Source: Trema orientale
Taxonomy: Eukaryota > Streptophyta > Magnoliopsida > Rosales > Cannabaceae
DNA length: 64,000 nucleotides
Direction of reading: 5' to 3'
Assembly: GCA_002914845.1 (NCBI GenBank)
Contig: JXTC01000180.1
Coordinates: 297,948-361,947 of the forward strand
The number at the start of each line of letters is the position of its first letter. The first letter of the stretch is position 1. A program made the translations under genes and the position numbers. Positions 35,191-46,518 of this stretch are shown in pieces. The notes under the pieces were generated by a model, which was not told the origin of the DNA, made no database searches, and saw only the letters and a program-made list of their open reading frames with translations.

Positions 35191-35659
35191 ATACTTTTGC
35201 ACAAAATATACATATATCTTAAACTAAGGAACCCAATCTCCTGACTCAGTTATTACTCATTTGTCGTCTCCTTTTCCCTCCCCTCCTCTCCTCTCCTCTT
35301 ATCTTCGTTCTTTTCTTAAAGAAGTTTAGGTAATGAATTCTAAATATACTTTTAATATACCATCTCTTTCTCTAATCTTCTTCTAAAGAACTTCAGATTA
35401 TGAACCTAGTTCGCCGCCTCCTTACCTTTCTCTGATTCTCTCTAAATCTCTCATATTCCTTATTTGAAATCTCTTAATCGTTCTTAATATTTCAATCTAA
35501 AGTATTTCTTTCTCGAACTTTCTTAATTTTTCACGACAGAATTGGAATCAAAAATGTTAATCCTCTCTTTGATTTTACTACTTATTTTTGTGAAAATTAG
35601 GGCTTGTACGACGTTTTTAGGAAAGAATTAGAAATATACGGTGGTCTGAGTTTATTCTA

Positions 35660-35945
35660 GATCTGATACCATTTTTTTTAGAATAATATCACTTTTTAAA
35701 AGGTTTTTTTAGAAAAATATCATTTTCTAAAATAGTTAGTAGTAACTGGTAATCAGTTTTAAAGCACTGGTAACTAGTAACTAAATGTATTTATAACTAG
35801 TATATAACTGGTAACTGGTAGCCAGTAAATAGTTTTTAGATACTACTAACTAGTAACCATTATAAAAACAGTATTTTTCTAAAAAACAGCACAAGAATTG
35901 GAGAAAAATCTGACCCATCGTATTTTTGTAATTCTTTTTTGTTTT
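35660..35945 (+). repeat. Dispersed repeat R1, copy b
   Basis: It has the flanking modules ATATCACTTTTTAAAAGG and CAGTATTTTTCTAAAAAACA around an internal array of ACTGGTAACTAGTAAC-like words (35735-35865). The array differs in sequence from those of the neighbouring copies a and c. Confidence 0.65.
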
Positions 35946-36159
35946 TGTAGATAAAAGTGTTAGAAACCCCTTATTTTTGCTGATTGGGAAATGCACCATG
36001 CCCTCAAGCTGACGGGCACAACCTAACCCAAACTGACTTGCAATGTAGGCTAAAGGGTTGTTTTTGTGGGCCTTGAGATTTTGAACGACCCATGATTTTC
36101 ACAGGCCGATACATTCAACCAAGCCCCGAAAATGGGACTTCTTTTAAAATTAAAGGCCT

Positions 36160-36545
36160 AAAGTAACAAAAATTTAAAAATCCCTGAGAGACCAAATTGT
36201 TTGTAAAATCCCAAATTGATTACGAGAAATATCACTTTTTAAAAAGGTTTTAGAAAAATAATACTTTTAATAAATATTTAGAAATATACCACTTTATTTT
36301 AAAATTAGTATTTTCCAATGGTACTCAAGTAACCAGTTGGGTTATTTGAGGTAACCAATCTAATTACTTACGGTAAATGGTTAAGTTACCTAAAGTAACT
36401 TGATTGATTACTATAAGGATTTGATCAATTAATAAAAAATGGTACTTTTCCAAATACTTTTAAAAATGATATTCTTCTAATTAAAATCCGGAATTTTTCA
36501 TTTTTTTTAAATCACCATAAAAAATCAAATTTCCTCTTAAAAAAA
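36160..36545 (+). repeat. Dispersed repeat R1, copy c (uninterrupted)
   Basis: The most complete copy here, and the reference for the empty site of the solo LTR in copy a. Its array (36325-36425) is built on AACCAGTTGGGTTATTTGAG and related words. It abuts the single IR-A copy that follows. Confidence 0.68.
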
Positions 36546-36551
36546 ATAGAA

Positions 36552-36838
36552 AAATTTAGGTGGATGACCAAAATTTTAAATTTGATTAAGTAGATATCCA
36601 CTTTTAAAATTTTATAACTAAATATCCAGGTATATATATTTTTACACTTGATAGATACACATATCTACCAATTTTAGTTACTGTATTGAAATGCACTAGG
36701 TATATAATTTTTTATACTTAGTATATAAAATTTTACACTTGGTATATATACATATATACCGGACATTTTGCTATAACATTCGATAAAGGGACATTTACTG
36801 AAATTGGACCCAAAATTTGGTCATATTTCTATAAGCCC
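36552..36838 (+). repeat. Single copy of the IR-A unit
   Basis: Same sequence and orientation as the arm at 223-507, from AAATTTAGGTGG to TTCTATAAGCCCC, with no inverted partner nearby. This shows the unit also occurs alone, so it may be a mobile unit in its own right rather than just a terminal repeat. Confidence 0.75.
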
Positions 36839-37551
36839 CAAAAAAGTACTCCTAAACCGGCCAATCCAACCCATGTGCAACCCCATTAGGAAGTATATGG
36901 AGAGCTTATTTTTTGGAAGAATTTCATCTTCCAATTGATGAATTTGTTGTTGTAACATATTTGTTTGATCTCTAAGGGAGAAAAAAAAAGCCTCGAGTAT
37001 ATTTATTCGATTACAAAATTCGTCCTCTAAAAACAAACTTTAAATTCCAATGTATATTTCAATACAAATGCTATATTTGTTATAAAAAATAACAAAAATA
37101 TTAAAATTGATACATCATTTTATTTTTATTTTATTTTTTAAAAGAAAGAAAAGAGATTGTATTTTATTTTTATTACAATGCATAATGTTATGCTACTATC
37201 TGTTCAATTTTTTTACTATTGAATAATTAACAATTCATTAATAATAAAAAATTAACAAGTTCTATCTAGAAAAAATAATTAACAAATCGACGGTAAATCA
37301 CCACCAACTACCAACCATATCTCGAAATTCTATACGAAATTATAAAAGGAAAATAAATGTAACAACTTTATAACTTGGTTTTACTAGAAGTTAAATATAA
37401 TCAAACAAAAAAAATTCCAAAAAAATTTTGTATGTTGGATAACTTGGATTGAGCAAATTTTTTTTTTTAATATATCAGCACGTGAAACGGTGAAGGTTTC
37501 CGTTTCATGGCAGGGTACTTCTTGGGAGTTGAATCTCCTATACTTTTGTAT
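36839..37551. other. Intergenic, no gene recognised
   Basis: AT-rich. A minus-strand frame of 71 codons (36821-37036) containing a Gln-rich, coiled-coil-like stretch overlaps the IR-A unit and has no recognisable family. It is not called as a gene. Confidence 0.4.
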
Positions 37552-37559
37552 TTATTTTT

Positions 37560-37712
37560 GGGAGGCGGCTATAGTAGGGGCGCCCCTACGTAAGGCCCCT
37601 GTTTATACACCGTTTGATGGGAATCTGTGGAGAATCTGTTTATACACAGATTCCCATCAAACGGTGTATAAACAGGGCCTTACGTAGGGACGTCTTTACT
37701 GTAGACGCGCCC
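37560..37712. mobile_element. Hairpin MITE, copy 2 of family M1, with 8-bp target duplication
   Basis: It is flanked by TTATTTTT on both sides (37552-37559 and 37713-37720). The ends read GGGAGGCGGCTATAGTAG and, inverted, GGGCGCGTCTACAGTA. The arms pair over about 60 bp (CCTACGTAAGGCCC through GATGGGAATCTGTG) around a ~15-base centre, so nearly the whole element can fold on itself. An 8-bp target duplication suits hAT-derived MITEs. It is better preserved than copy 1 at 17122. Confidence 0.87.
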
Positions 37713-37720
37713 TTATTTTT

Positions 37721-38255
37721 GTTGAACAAATAGAAGTTAGTTTCTTTTTCCATTAAAAAAAGGTCAATTTCTTCAAAAAAAAAATTTTTTTGGGCCAGAA
37801 ACGAAACTGAAGTTAAGAAGCAAATAACATCAAAACTATGGGTCACAACACAGTATTATTATTATTTCATTCAAAAAATAAATAAAGAAAACAAGCCAAA
37901 TAATAATACCGCCCGAGTAGGAAATTGAATATATAGGAAAAATAATAATAATAACCTAACATCAAATATAAACTAGTTCTAGTAAATAAACAAGGGAAAA
38001 AAATCTCTTAAGAAAAAAAATCAAATATAAACTAGTTCTAGTAAATAAACGAGAAAAAAAAAATCGCTAAGTGATATCCTTTAAGGGGGAAAAAAAGGAA
38101 GAAAGAGGCTATAAGACACTCCTAATAATTCTCATGGACAATTTTTTTCTCCTCTCCAAAGAGCTACTGTGCTTATCTTAGTATCCTCAATAAGCTTCAT
38201 TCTCTTCGAAAGCCCTAACAAGTTTTAAGAAGAGTCTTCTCAAATCCTCATCATA
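37721..38255. other. Region downstream of the E2-like gene
   Basis: AT-rich. It contains a ~34-bp repeated phrase (AAATATAAACTAGTTCTAGT near 37965 and 38022). It probably includes the 3' untranslated part of the minus-strand E2-like gene. No other gene is seen. Confidence 0.45.
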
Positions 38256-39143
38256 TTAATTATTGATGCAAGTTTTGTAGTTCAAAAGAATCCGACGAGC
38301 CTGTTTTCGAAAATATCCGATCACAAAAATTTCAAACTCTTTAGGTGGAGACTTTAGCAACCGAATCATGGCCGTACAAGTTTGCATCAAAACTTCTTTA
38401 TCATTACAAGTTGTCATGAATTTCTCTTCACCATAATTCGAATTCGCTCTAGAAACTAATTGTTGAATCGTGATAAGTACTTTCAATATGGGAGACTCTT
38501 TTCGATTCGAACCTTTTTCTTTACGCAATCGAATCCATTTGTGCCAATATTTTAAAAGGTTGAAAGAAACCTTCCCATCTTGATCATCATCAAAGCTTGG
38601 ATGCAATTCGCCAAAAGAATGGTAATAGACCTCAGGAGGCTTAGAGGGATAGTCTCTAGGAAAACGTATGTCAAAGAAGTACATGCCATGGTGATGAGAA
38701 TTAGTACTAATTGCTTTCTCATCCACTATAGCAACTCTCATGAGATCTACTCTTGCTTTGTAAACTTGTACATAAATCGAACTGGGAAGCTCAACTTGTA
38801 GAATCGCCAACTCCTTGGTAATCTTCTTGGCTAAGGACATGTTTAAAGCACCATTGATCAACTTGGCGAAATTGTTCAAATCGAGAAAGTGATGATCCGA
38901 AGGAGGGGATTGAACAAAGCCAAAATTGTTGAACTTCTTGAAACTTATGTCGATTTCGTCTTCTTTATCTTCGACATCGTAAAGTCTTCGTTCTGAATTG
39001 TCTTCGTGTTCACTATTGTATGATGTTTTTGACACCTTGGCTAACTCGATTTTTATGAGATCATAAAACTCTTGCGCTTCTCTTGGATCTAAAGTTGCAA
39101 TGTAGTCATTGTAACCATATAATTTGAACGTAATGTTATCCAT
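38256..39143 (-). CDS. PHO2/UBC24-type E2-like protein lacking the catalytic cysteine
   Basis: A single-exon frame of 295 residues. Residues 65-290 follow the UBC domain of the large plant E2 group (PHO2/UBC24, UBC23, UBC25): SDHHFLDL (82-89), a KKITKELAILQVELPSSIYV helix-strand (106-125), RVDLMRVAIV, then FPRDYPSKPPEVYYHS (161-176) and a C-terminal PPKEFEIFVIGYFRK helix. In active relatives the catalytic loop reads GKVCLSLL. Here it is GKVSFNLL, with Ser193 (codon TCT, 38565-38567) where Cys is needed, so thioester formation with ubiquitin is not expected. The long N-terminal part of PHO2 is absent. The frame is intact and a TATA box lies upstream, so it may be a pseudo-E2 with a binding or dominant role. 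A recently silenced duplicate cannot be excluded. Confidence 0.85.
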   Translation of the reverse strand: MDNITFKLYGYNDYIATLDPREAQEFYDLIKIELAKVSKTSYNSEHEDNSERRLYDVEDKEDEIDISFKKFNNFGFVQSPPSDHHFLDLNNFAKLINGALNMSLAKKITKELAILQVELPSSIYVQVYKARVDLMRVAIVDEKAISTNSHHHGMYFFDIRFPRDYPSKPPEVYYHSFGELHPSFDDDQDGKVSFNLLKYWHKWIRLRKEKGSNRKESPILKVLITIQQLVSRANSNYGEEKFMTTCNDKEVLMQTCTAMIRLLKSPPKEFEIFVIGYFRKQARRILLNYKTCINN

Positions 39144-39220
39144 GTTTGTATCACTCCTTTGATGTGGCTGTGTATGTCGAGAAGTGGGCGTGTAAGTATT
39201 GAGAAGTGAGACTTCTTGGC

Positions 39221-39230
39221 GTTATATAAT
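39221..39230 (-). promoter_or_regulatory. TATA box of the E2-like gene
   Basis: The minus strand reads ATTATATAAC about 80 bp upstream of the ATG. This spacing suits a short untranslated leader and supports the single-exon start chosen. Confidence 0.5.
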
Positions 39231-40620
39231 TTTTTCTTATTGGAACTTATAATTCTAATTGGACTCAAATTGGAAGGAATCCTTTTTTATATAGGCTATA
39301 TTTGGAAGTTGGATTATAGTATTATTTAAAAAAAAAAATTTGGTAGGGGAGTTGAAGGAAAAAAAGAAAATAAATATTTTTCCTAAAATTTTATAAAATT
39401 TAGCTTTAAAATTCTCTCATAATCTTTTTATTATAATCTAAATCATCCAAAATTATAACTCTGAACATCTCTCCCATAATCTCCATAAATTTGTTTTTTT
39501 CCTTCGACTTAAAGTAATACCCAAAGAAAAAAAAATTGAATTCCTAAAAAAATAGAATGGAATTATTAAATAATAGCACTATATTTTTCCTAATTATAAC
39601 GTACCATAAACCTAGGGATGTCAACTTTTGTATTCACGTGATGATGGACTGACATCTGCTATTTACGATTTTTAATTATTTTAGAAGTAAGATCCATTTA
39701 ATTAACTTGGATAGTGCTAGAGATTCTAACTATTATATCAAATTTTTTTGTATTAACATGTGTGTATCTAATTAGTATATCGAAATTTAACACAAATAGA
39801 TTAAATATTATCATTAATTGAGTGGTTATAAATTTTATTCCACATGGTTATAAATATTATACCACATGTGTATTAAAAATTTAATACAATAATTTGTATC
39901 CCAAGTATTATCCTTTAAAATTATATCACATTCTTTTTTAAAATTATATCACACTCATACATACTCCTAAGAATCCTAGACCAATAGAGCTAGCCTCAAT
40001 TGGCAAAACTATATCACATTCTTATGACCCATTAGTTGGTTCGTTTTATATAAAGTTTTGTACAAAAATGTATCCTATAATTAATAGGTAAGAATTATTC
40101 TATATAATCTTAGAAGTTGAATAAAATAAAATAGTTTTCTTTATATATATTTTTAATGGAGATTATTAATTTTGACTTTTTTAAAATTCGTTATTAATTA
40201 AGAGACAAAGTATAATTACAAAACCAGACTTTTTTTCTTTTGATAAAAATTTCAGAATTCGGAACTTACTCCTACATCCTTGCCACCGGCTACATAATAA
40301 TAAAAACTCAATTGAGGTTGAAAATTTTCAACGAAAAAAAAAAATCGGATTTTAGTTAAAAAAAAAATCAAATCTAAGATCGAAATTTTGATTTGACAAT
40401 GAAGACTCACCTATATTTAGTCTAGGGGAGTTAATGCAATTTTGACATAATGGGCTTCAGTCACTCTTTTTAAAAATTTAATTAATTAACCATTATTATA
40501 ACTAATTAATATTTTTTTTTTTCTCAAGAAAAGAATAATGCTAATTAAAATTATGACATAAAATTATTTATTTTATATTTTCCTTTTTTTTTTTTATTCT
40601 CTCTTATTTTGCGCTGAACA
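39231..40620. other. Intergenic between E2-like gene and XRCC4
   Basis: AT-rich sequence with poly-A/T tracts. It contains the second copy of the small MITE-like family (39709-39913) and a TAAGAATCCTAGACC segment near 39970 also found near 5872. No gene is recognised. Confidence 0.45.
39709..39913. mobile_element. Small MITE-like repeat, copy 2
   Basis: The ends read GGATAGTGCTAGAGATTC and, inverted, GGATAATACTTGGGATAC, with the same internal blocks as 6270-6414, plus a ~20-bp internal duplication (ATTTTATTCCACATGGTTAT). Confidence 0.55.
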
Positions 40621-40687
40621 AATTGTTGAATTGCAATAGTACTAACTTCTCAGTAGTCACACGGCTTCTAAAGGAAGCGATTCAAAA

Positions 40688-40880
40688 ATGGAGGCAACAA
40701 GGCACAGTTGCTTGAAGCTCGAACCCAAAGATGAAGACCCAATCTTCGTCAAAGCTACCTGGTTCGACTCTCACTTCGACCTCTCCCTCACCGATGGCCA
40801 CCAAGCTTGGATTTGCCATGGTAATCTTCTTCTTCTTCCTCTTGAAATTCAAATTATTAGATATATATATGTACTTTCTT

Positions 40881-40958
<78 letters not shown>

Positions 40959-43054
40959 AAATATATGTGTATGTATTACAGCTTCGGAAGAGGAGGTGAG
41001 GGAGCGAGCGGCTCAATGGGACCAGCCGGTATCGGAGTACATTGCTTTGGCGGAGCGGTACTTGGGGTTTCAACAGCCAGATTCAGTCTACGCTTTCGCT
41101 GATGCCGGAGATGGCCATAAAAGAGTTTGTATTTTATCTAAATTATTCCCCACTGATAAAATTAATAGGTTTAATTTGCTTTCTTTTATACTGTTTTGTG
41201 GAATTTCATAAGTTGCTTTTTGGTTCTGGCTGGCTGTGTTTTGAATTTTAAGACTTTATATTAACGAGTCTGTGATAATAATTGTAGCTATAGTTTGTGA
41301 CATAGGGTTAGGAGCAAGAGCAATAGTTTTTGACCATTTTACGGGCATTTTTAGAAAAAGAGTAATAATTGAAACACACGATTCGAAAAAAATTAGAATT
41401 GAAAAGGGTAGATTCAATTTGTAATTTTAAAGACTTGGGGAGCGAATGCATTTCGAGCAAGATCTGTTTTTGCCAACTAGTAGTAATATTGAAAAATGAG
41501 CAAAAAGGGGTAAGCTTGATATGTTTAAGAGTGAAGTACTATTTGTGATTGTGGAATAATAACTGATAAGTATGTTTCTTTGGCTGTGATCTATAAACTT
41601 TGATGAGCATACAAATTTGGGTAACTTTGTTGCACTGGATTAACTTTGTTGTTAATTATCGCATCTCGTATCGTGTCATGATTCACAGTTGTCGTGGACT
41701 TTTGAGAAAGAAGGAACTAAGCTACAATGGCGGTGGAAATGTCAACCAGCCCCTGCTAGTAAGCAAACTACAGCAGGGATATTGGACTTTCTTATGGATG
41801 CAAACATAAGACTAAGTGTAAGTACGTCTTCACAATCTAGTTCAGATACAAACACAATCACTCTAAAGTTCACTCTGTGCTTGCCATTGCCTTAGTCCAG
41901 AGGAAAGAGGTCTTTTGAAGTTTCCACTTATGCATCCTGTACATCAATTGTGATCAGTCTAGTATAGGAAAGGTATGAAATCCAGCCATCCGAAGTCCAT
42001 GCGTGAATGATGTTGAATTTATTAGTGAATGCCAAGTTATAATCCGAGTCTTTGATGTTGTTACCATGAAGTAGAAATAAGAGCCAAAGCCCAAAGGATC
42101 AGGGAAGCAAAATCTCTGCTTTTCAGTGCTCCAAGTCTATCGTAGCTTGTTTGACACTATTTTGAACTTTTAATGTTTAATGTATCTTTCTAAGGTCCGA
42201 GCCGAAGTCTGCAGTACTAGTTGTGCAGTGTTTCCCCATTTAGTGAACTTGTGAATAGTATCTCGGTTCTAAATTTTTGTGGGAAGATGAGAAGCCTTAC
42301 ATGTTGCTCATTTAGCAACCTTCTAGAGATTAATTGAAGCTTCTGTCTGATTCCAGATGATATACTGCATTATTCAGGGTCTTGGTGGAGTTTTGCAACT
42401 TATTCTTACTAATGGATGAGCCGATCTTCATGTAGGAAGAAGTTGTCCGAAAAACTCAATCTTTTGAGAGGTTGAAAGTGGAAGCTGAGAAGTCTTTAGC
42501 ACAGAGTGAGAAGATTAGCAACGAGAAAATTGAGTTCGAATCTGCATTATATGCAAAGGTGTGCATTTTATGATACTTACATGTATCTTTGTTATTTTCT
42601 TTTCTTTCTGCTCAAATTTTTACGAATTTAAAATGGAGTTAAAAAATTAGTATATACGGTCTCCTCAAAAGAACAGTGTTCGTTTGATTTTTGTTACTTA
42701 TGAAGTTGAGTGATTATTTAATTGGTTTTTCTCTTTAGCTACAAAATCAAACAGCGAATTGTCCTTCACCATTTTCTTAAAACATTATTGTGTCACTTTT
42801 CATGCTTCCAGTTTCTCAGAGTCTTGAATTCAAAGAAAGCAAAACTCAGAGACCTGCGAGATCAGCTTACGAAACGGGGTACTGCTGCTGGGAAATTGCC
42901 ACAAGAAGAGGAAGAATCCACAGACAAAACCGAAAGTTTTGATGATACTGATGATGAGAAAAGTGACAAAGAATCTTCGAAGAATGTCACGGGAACTTCA
43001 AGGGATGTTCAGACAAGTAGGCCTCATGGTCGGAAGAGGACAGTGCGGAACTAG
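40688..43054 (+). CDS. XRCC4: XRCC4, non-homologous end-joining scaffold
   Basis: Five exons, 40688-40820, 40982-41124, 41689-41817, 42436-42558 and 42812-43054, join in frame to 256 residues, about the size of plant XRCC4. The N-terminal head (1-~125) includes IFVKATWFDSHFDLSLTDG, the ASEEEVRERAAQWDQPVSEY helix, then LSWTFEKEGTKLQWRW. The long coiled coil (about 136-200) has LKVEAEKSLAQSEKISNEK and LNSKKAKLRDLRDQL. The tail is acidic and Ser/Thr-rich (EEEESTDKTESFDDTDD) and ends in the basic GRKRTVRN, a likely nuclear signal. XRCC4 dimerises through the coiled coil, binds DNA ligase IV there and stabilises it for double-strand-break joining in the nucleus. Intron 1 is only 161 bp and nearly half microsatellite. 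No defect is seen. Confidence 0.94.
40884..40958. repeat. Compound (TA)n(TG)n microsatellite in XRCC4 intron 1
   Basis: About 25 TA units run directly into about 12 TG units. The tract ends 23 bases before the 3' splice site and occupies nearly half of the intron. Confidence 0.95.
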
Positions 43055-43225
43055 CGTTTACTCTTTATGTGTAGATTCGACAGTGTTAATGCCAAAGCCA
43101 ACTACTCCATAGCAGGTGCTCTTTAGAGTCTGTACCATTATATGCTTTCTGTACTTGTGAATATCTCCTCTTGTTTTGATTTTTTTCTCCCCCCTAGATA
43201 TTAACAATCCCTTGTTACTGTAATC

Positions 43226-43231
43226 AATAAA
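43226..43231 (+). terminator. Candidate poly(A) signal of XRCC4
   Basis: AATAAA about 170 bp after the stop codon, following a T-rich stretch. Confidence 0.45.
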
Positions 43232-43259
43232 TCAAAGTATGGCATCTGAAGAAATTGCT

Positions 43260-44198
43260 CCTTTCTTTTTGGATCTTTACAAACTTCCCCACATTTTTAA
43301 ATAGAAAGAAGCAATTTATTTGGTTCTTACTTGGACAGTCCACGTTAAATGTAGTTTCACACGGTAAAGAAAGCAGAAAAGTGAGCGGAAAAAGATAAAC
43401 ATGACAGAAGCTAGATGAAATAACTCCCAGAAAATGAAAGAAAGGACTAGTTTATAGAAGATTCTAAGCCTTTTAATAGTACTAGATTCTCCAATATTGT
43501 TTTTTCAAGAGGAAAATTTCTGTAGTTGTTAACTATTTGTATCACATGAACTAGTAGAATGTTATACAACCAGCACATCAGGAAGCTGTTGTCTTCCTCC
43601 TCAATGTTGCTTCAGAGTTAAATTCTCTTTCGTATGTTTAGGAAGTGTCCAACTCAACTGCAACAATCAATTCGGCCACAATTGTCACGATCTGCCGTTG
43701 TTTGATGAGTATCCTTGGAAAAGCAGTATTACGAGGAAATCATTGATTATAAGACTAGGCAAGACTTGCATAAGTTTTCTGGAAAAAAAAAAAGGTAAAA
43801 AAAGGTGATGCTGTGAAGAGGTGAAACTTTACAACTGCCCATGGATATTTCAGGTTTGGTTCAAATTGTTTTACTTCTCAAATATTGTGAAGCGGAGCAA
43901 CCTAAAAATTCAGTGAGCGACCAAAATTTTCATCGAGAGATGATTGATATTGTAAAGGTGGCTAAGTGCAATTTGTAGGGTGGATTGTGGTGTATATATG
44001 ATAAAGACTTTAGAGATGCATATATAGCCGGCATGTGCAATAAGAAGACGTGAGAAAGAGAAACTCAATGGCAACAATATAGACGTGATACGAGAGTCAT
44101 ACGGAGTACGACTGTGTCGGTAGCGCAGAGCTGTAGTTGCAGATTATTGTTTTTTTTTTAAAAAAATTTATTTGTATGTGTAATTTTCTTTTAGGAAA
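43260..44198. other. Intergenic downstream of XRCC4
   Basis: Moderately AT-rich. A minus-strand stretch near 43665-43740 has a short open frame ending QIVTIVAELIVAVELDTS, but no start, partner exon or family is recognised. At 43910-43980 an AGTGAGCGACC phrase matches repeats near 45150, 45890 and 47035. Confidence 0.35.
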
Positions 44199-44207
44199 TA
44201 TTTGTAC

Positions 44208-44927
44208 GGGGGCTTCTAACATAAGGTATACTGAAATGAGTGTATCAATACACCCTGGTCTATATGTTATGATTGACTTAGGAAGTTTAGATGGCCCACG
44301 TAAACTGTGTACGTGGAGTTGTTTAGTTAAGCGGCATCGTTACATCCCTCCTCTTTCTAAAACCCAAAATCATGATCCTTTTATGTGAATATATTGCATT
44401 TTAACACCATTTACTTTGCCATTCCATCTTTCAGAAACTCTATCTTCACCATTCTTCGACACACACACCTGCATCACACTCAAACCCTTTTCGTTTGAAA
44501 AAACTGACTACAGAACATGATTTCCGATAACTTACCGTCAATTCTACGAGATGATCTGCAACCACAATCTCACAAATTTAACAACAACCACGGTGATATT
44601 ACTTGAAGAACAAAGATTACTCCTCTTCTGCTGTTGTTAGGTGGCACATATAGGTCCGGCACCAAAAAAAAAAAAAAAAAAATCTTCGTCCAAATAGAGG
44701 GCCGAAATAGGAAATCCTTTCCTAAAAGGGATTCTACAGTTTACCCTCACACCATTAGCTAACTAGGAAAGATGTCGTTTGTCCTTAAGCATTCAACCAT
44801 TTGATCCTTTATTTCGCAGGGCTACTAAAGAGAAAAGCACGCCAACAAATAATGACCATTCTTTCCTAGTTAAACGTCTATATATTGATACACCTATTTC
44901 ACTATATATCGTACCCTAGAAGCCCCC
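44208..44927. mobile_element. MULE-like element with 9-bp target duplication
   Basis: Terminal inverted repeats of ~50 bp begin GGGGGCTTCTA on both sides and share GTATCAATA further in. They are flanked by TATTTGTAC (44199-44207) and TATTTGTAT (44928-44936), 8 of 9 bases alike, the length expected for Mutator-type insertion. The ~600-bp interior has no transposase. It has a short frame, MISDNLPSILRDDLQPQS (from 44518), in a composition less AT-rich than the surroundings, so capture of host sequence is possible but unproven. Confidence 0.75.
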
Positions 44928-44936
44928 TATTTGTAT

Positions 44937-46500
44937 ATGGAATTATCTTTATTTTTAGTTGTGGATTATTACGATCAATTGATCACTTTGACTTTTTTTT
45001 TTACCTTTTCATTTTGAAATACAAATCCTAAAAGTTGGACTCATGAACTAGAAAACAAAAATACATAATGTTAATTCACTTATGTTTATTGACTTATAAA
45101 TTTAATTTAATTAGTGACTAATAAATATAGCACAACGAGTCAACAGCACAAGATTTGCATTGAGCGACCCTAATTAATATACGTTTGAGGGACTTCAAGT
45201 TATAATGAGTGACCAAAATTTGCATTGAGCAACCCAAAATATTGTAAGGTTGCTTACTGCAAATTTTGTTTAACTATTAGCAAATTTTTCAACTTTTTAC
45301 ATGTTTATTCAAATATGGTTTATCATTTTTTTCATCGGAAAATTGCATTAATTCCCATGTTCACATTAGACTAATATTAATTTAGTGTCACTATGCCTAA
45401 TATCATTAAGTATGCGATTGTAGTACTTACTATAACGTTATTTCATGTTTTAATATCTTGGGTAAATGTCACAAGTATGTGATAAGTAGTACTTATAATC
45501 ACACAAAATAATTTTACATGTTAAATAATTGTACATGTTCCAATTACATTAAGATCAGATTAATTTACTTGAATTAGTCGGAAAGCTTCACATTTTAATA
45601 TGACTGGGCATGATGTCACATAGTAGGTGATTATAGGAGTTTTAATTACACAATAACATAATGTCACAGGTTTTTATTACATTAAAATTAGATTCTTTTA
45701 CTTGCCCACCTTCATATTTTAATATGGCGAGGCACAATATAATAGGTAACCATGGGACTCACATTTACACAATAACATAATATCATACGTTCCAGTTACA
45801 TTAAAATTAGATTAATTTACTTAAATTAGTAGGAAATCACATTTTTTTTAATATGCAAAGCTCCAATTACACCGAGAGACCATGTTGGTCGCTGTATTGA
45901 GCAACAATATTGTATCACTCATTGTAAGTCGCTTTATGTGTTTTAATCACATTGAGATATTTTGGTCACACTGAGCTTGTATTTAAACTATTTATGCATG
46001 TTTTTTGGGTTCACATTCTTAAAGACACACTAAGAGGATGGTTTTACAAATTATGAATTTATGTCTAGAGCTGCAAATATGGGCTGCGCCAAACGAGTCG
46101 GCTCGCGACCCACAAATTTGGCCCAGGCTCAGCCCAACACTATCCTGACCCGATGGCCAATTTTTTATTTTTTATTCTTTAAAAAGTTTTTTATCATTTT
46201 TGTAATTATTATTTTAAAAAAATGATATTTTTACGAAATAGCACCGGCTCGGCCCTATTTGGCCTGATTTTGGCTCGGCCCGGTATTTAGCCATTAGGCT
46301 ATAGGGCCAGACCAGGCCTCCCTTTTAGACTTTTGGACTGGGCCCGGCCGCTATTCCTGGTCTGGCCCGAATTTCTAAGTAATTGGAAAGTTAAAGAGTA
46401 TCTCTAGAAAACGATTATAAAATAAATAGCACAAATAAGAATATCAAATATTAATAAGATAGATGACATATAATTAGTAATTAAATACAATCCAAACAAA
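44937..46500. other. Intergenic repeat-derived DNA
   Basis: 45100-46000 contains related phrases (GAGCGACC, GAGCAACC, TTACATTAAAATTAGATT) in irregular repetition. 46080-46375 is an abrupt GC-rich island of GGCCC/CCCGGC words (GGCTCGGCCC, GGGCCCGGCC), typical of plant transposon remnants rather than a CpG promoter. No gene is recognised. Confidence 0.45.
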
Positions 46501-46518
46501 TAAATAGGACAAGGACTA

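Noticed and set aside
43560..43760. Minus-strand frame ending QIVTIVAELIVAVELDTS
   Set aside because: No start, no supporting exon and no family; it could be chance.
46080..46380. GC-rich island as a possible CpG promoter
   Set aside because: It consists of repeated GGCCC/CCCGG words of the kind found in plant transposons, and no gene starts nearby.
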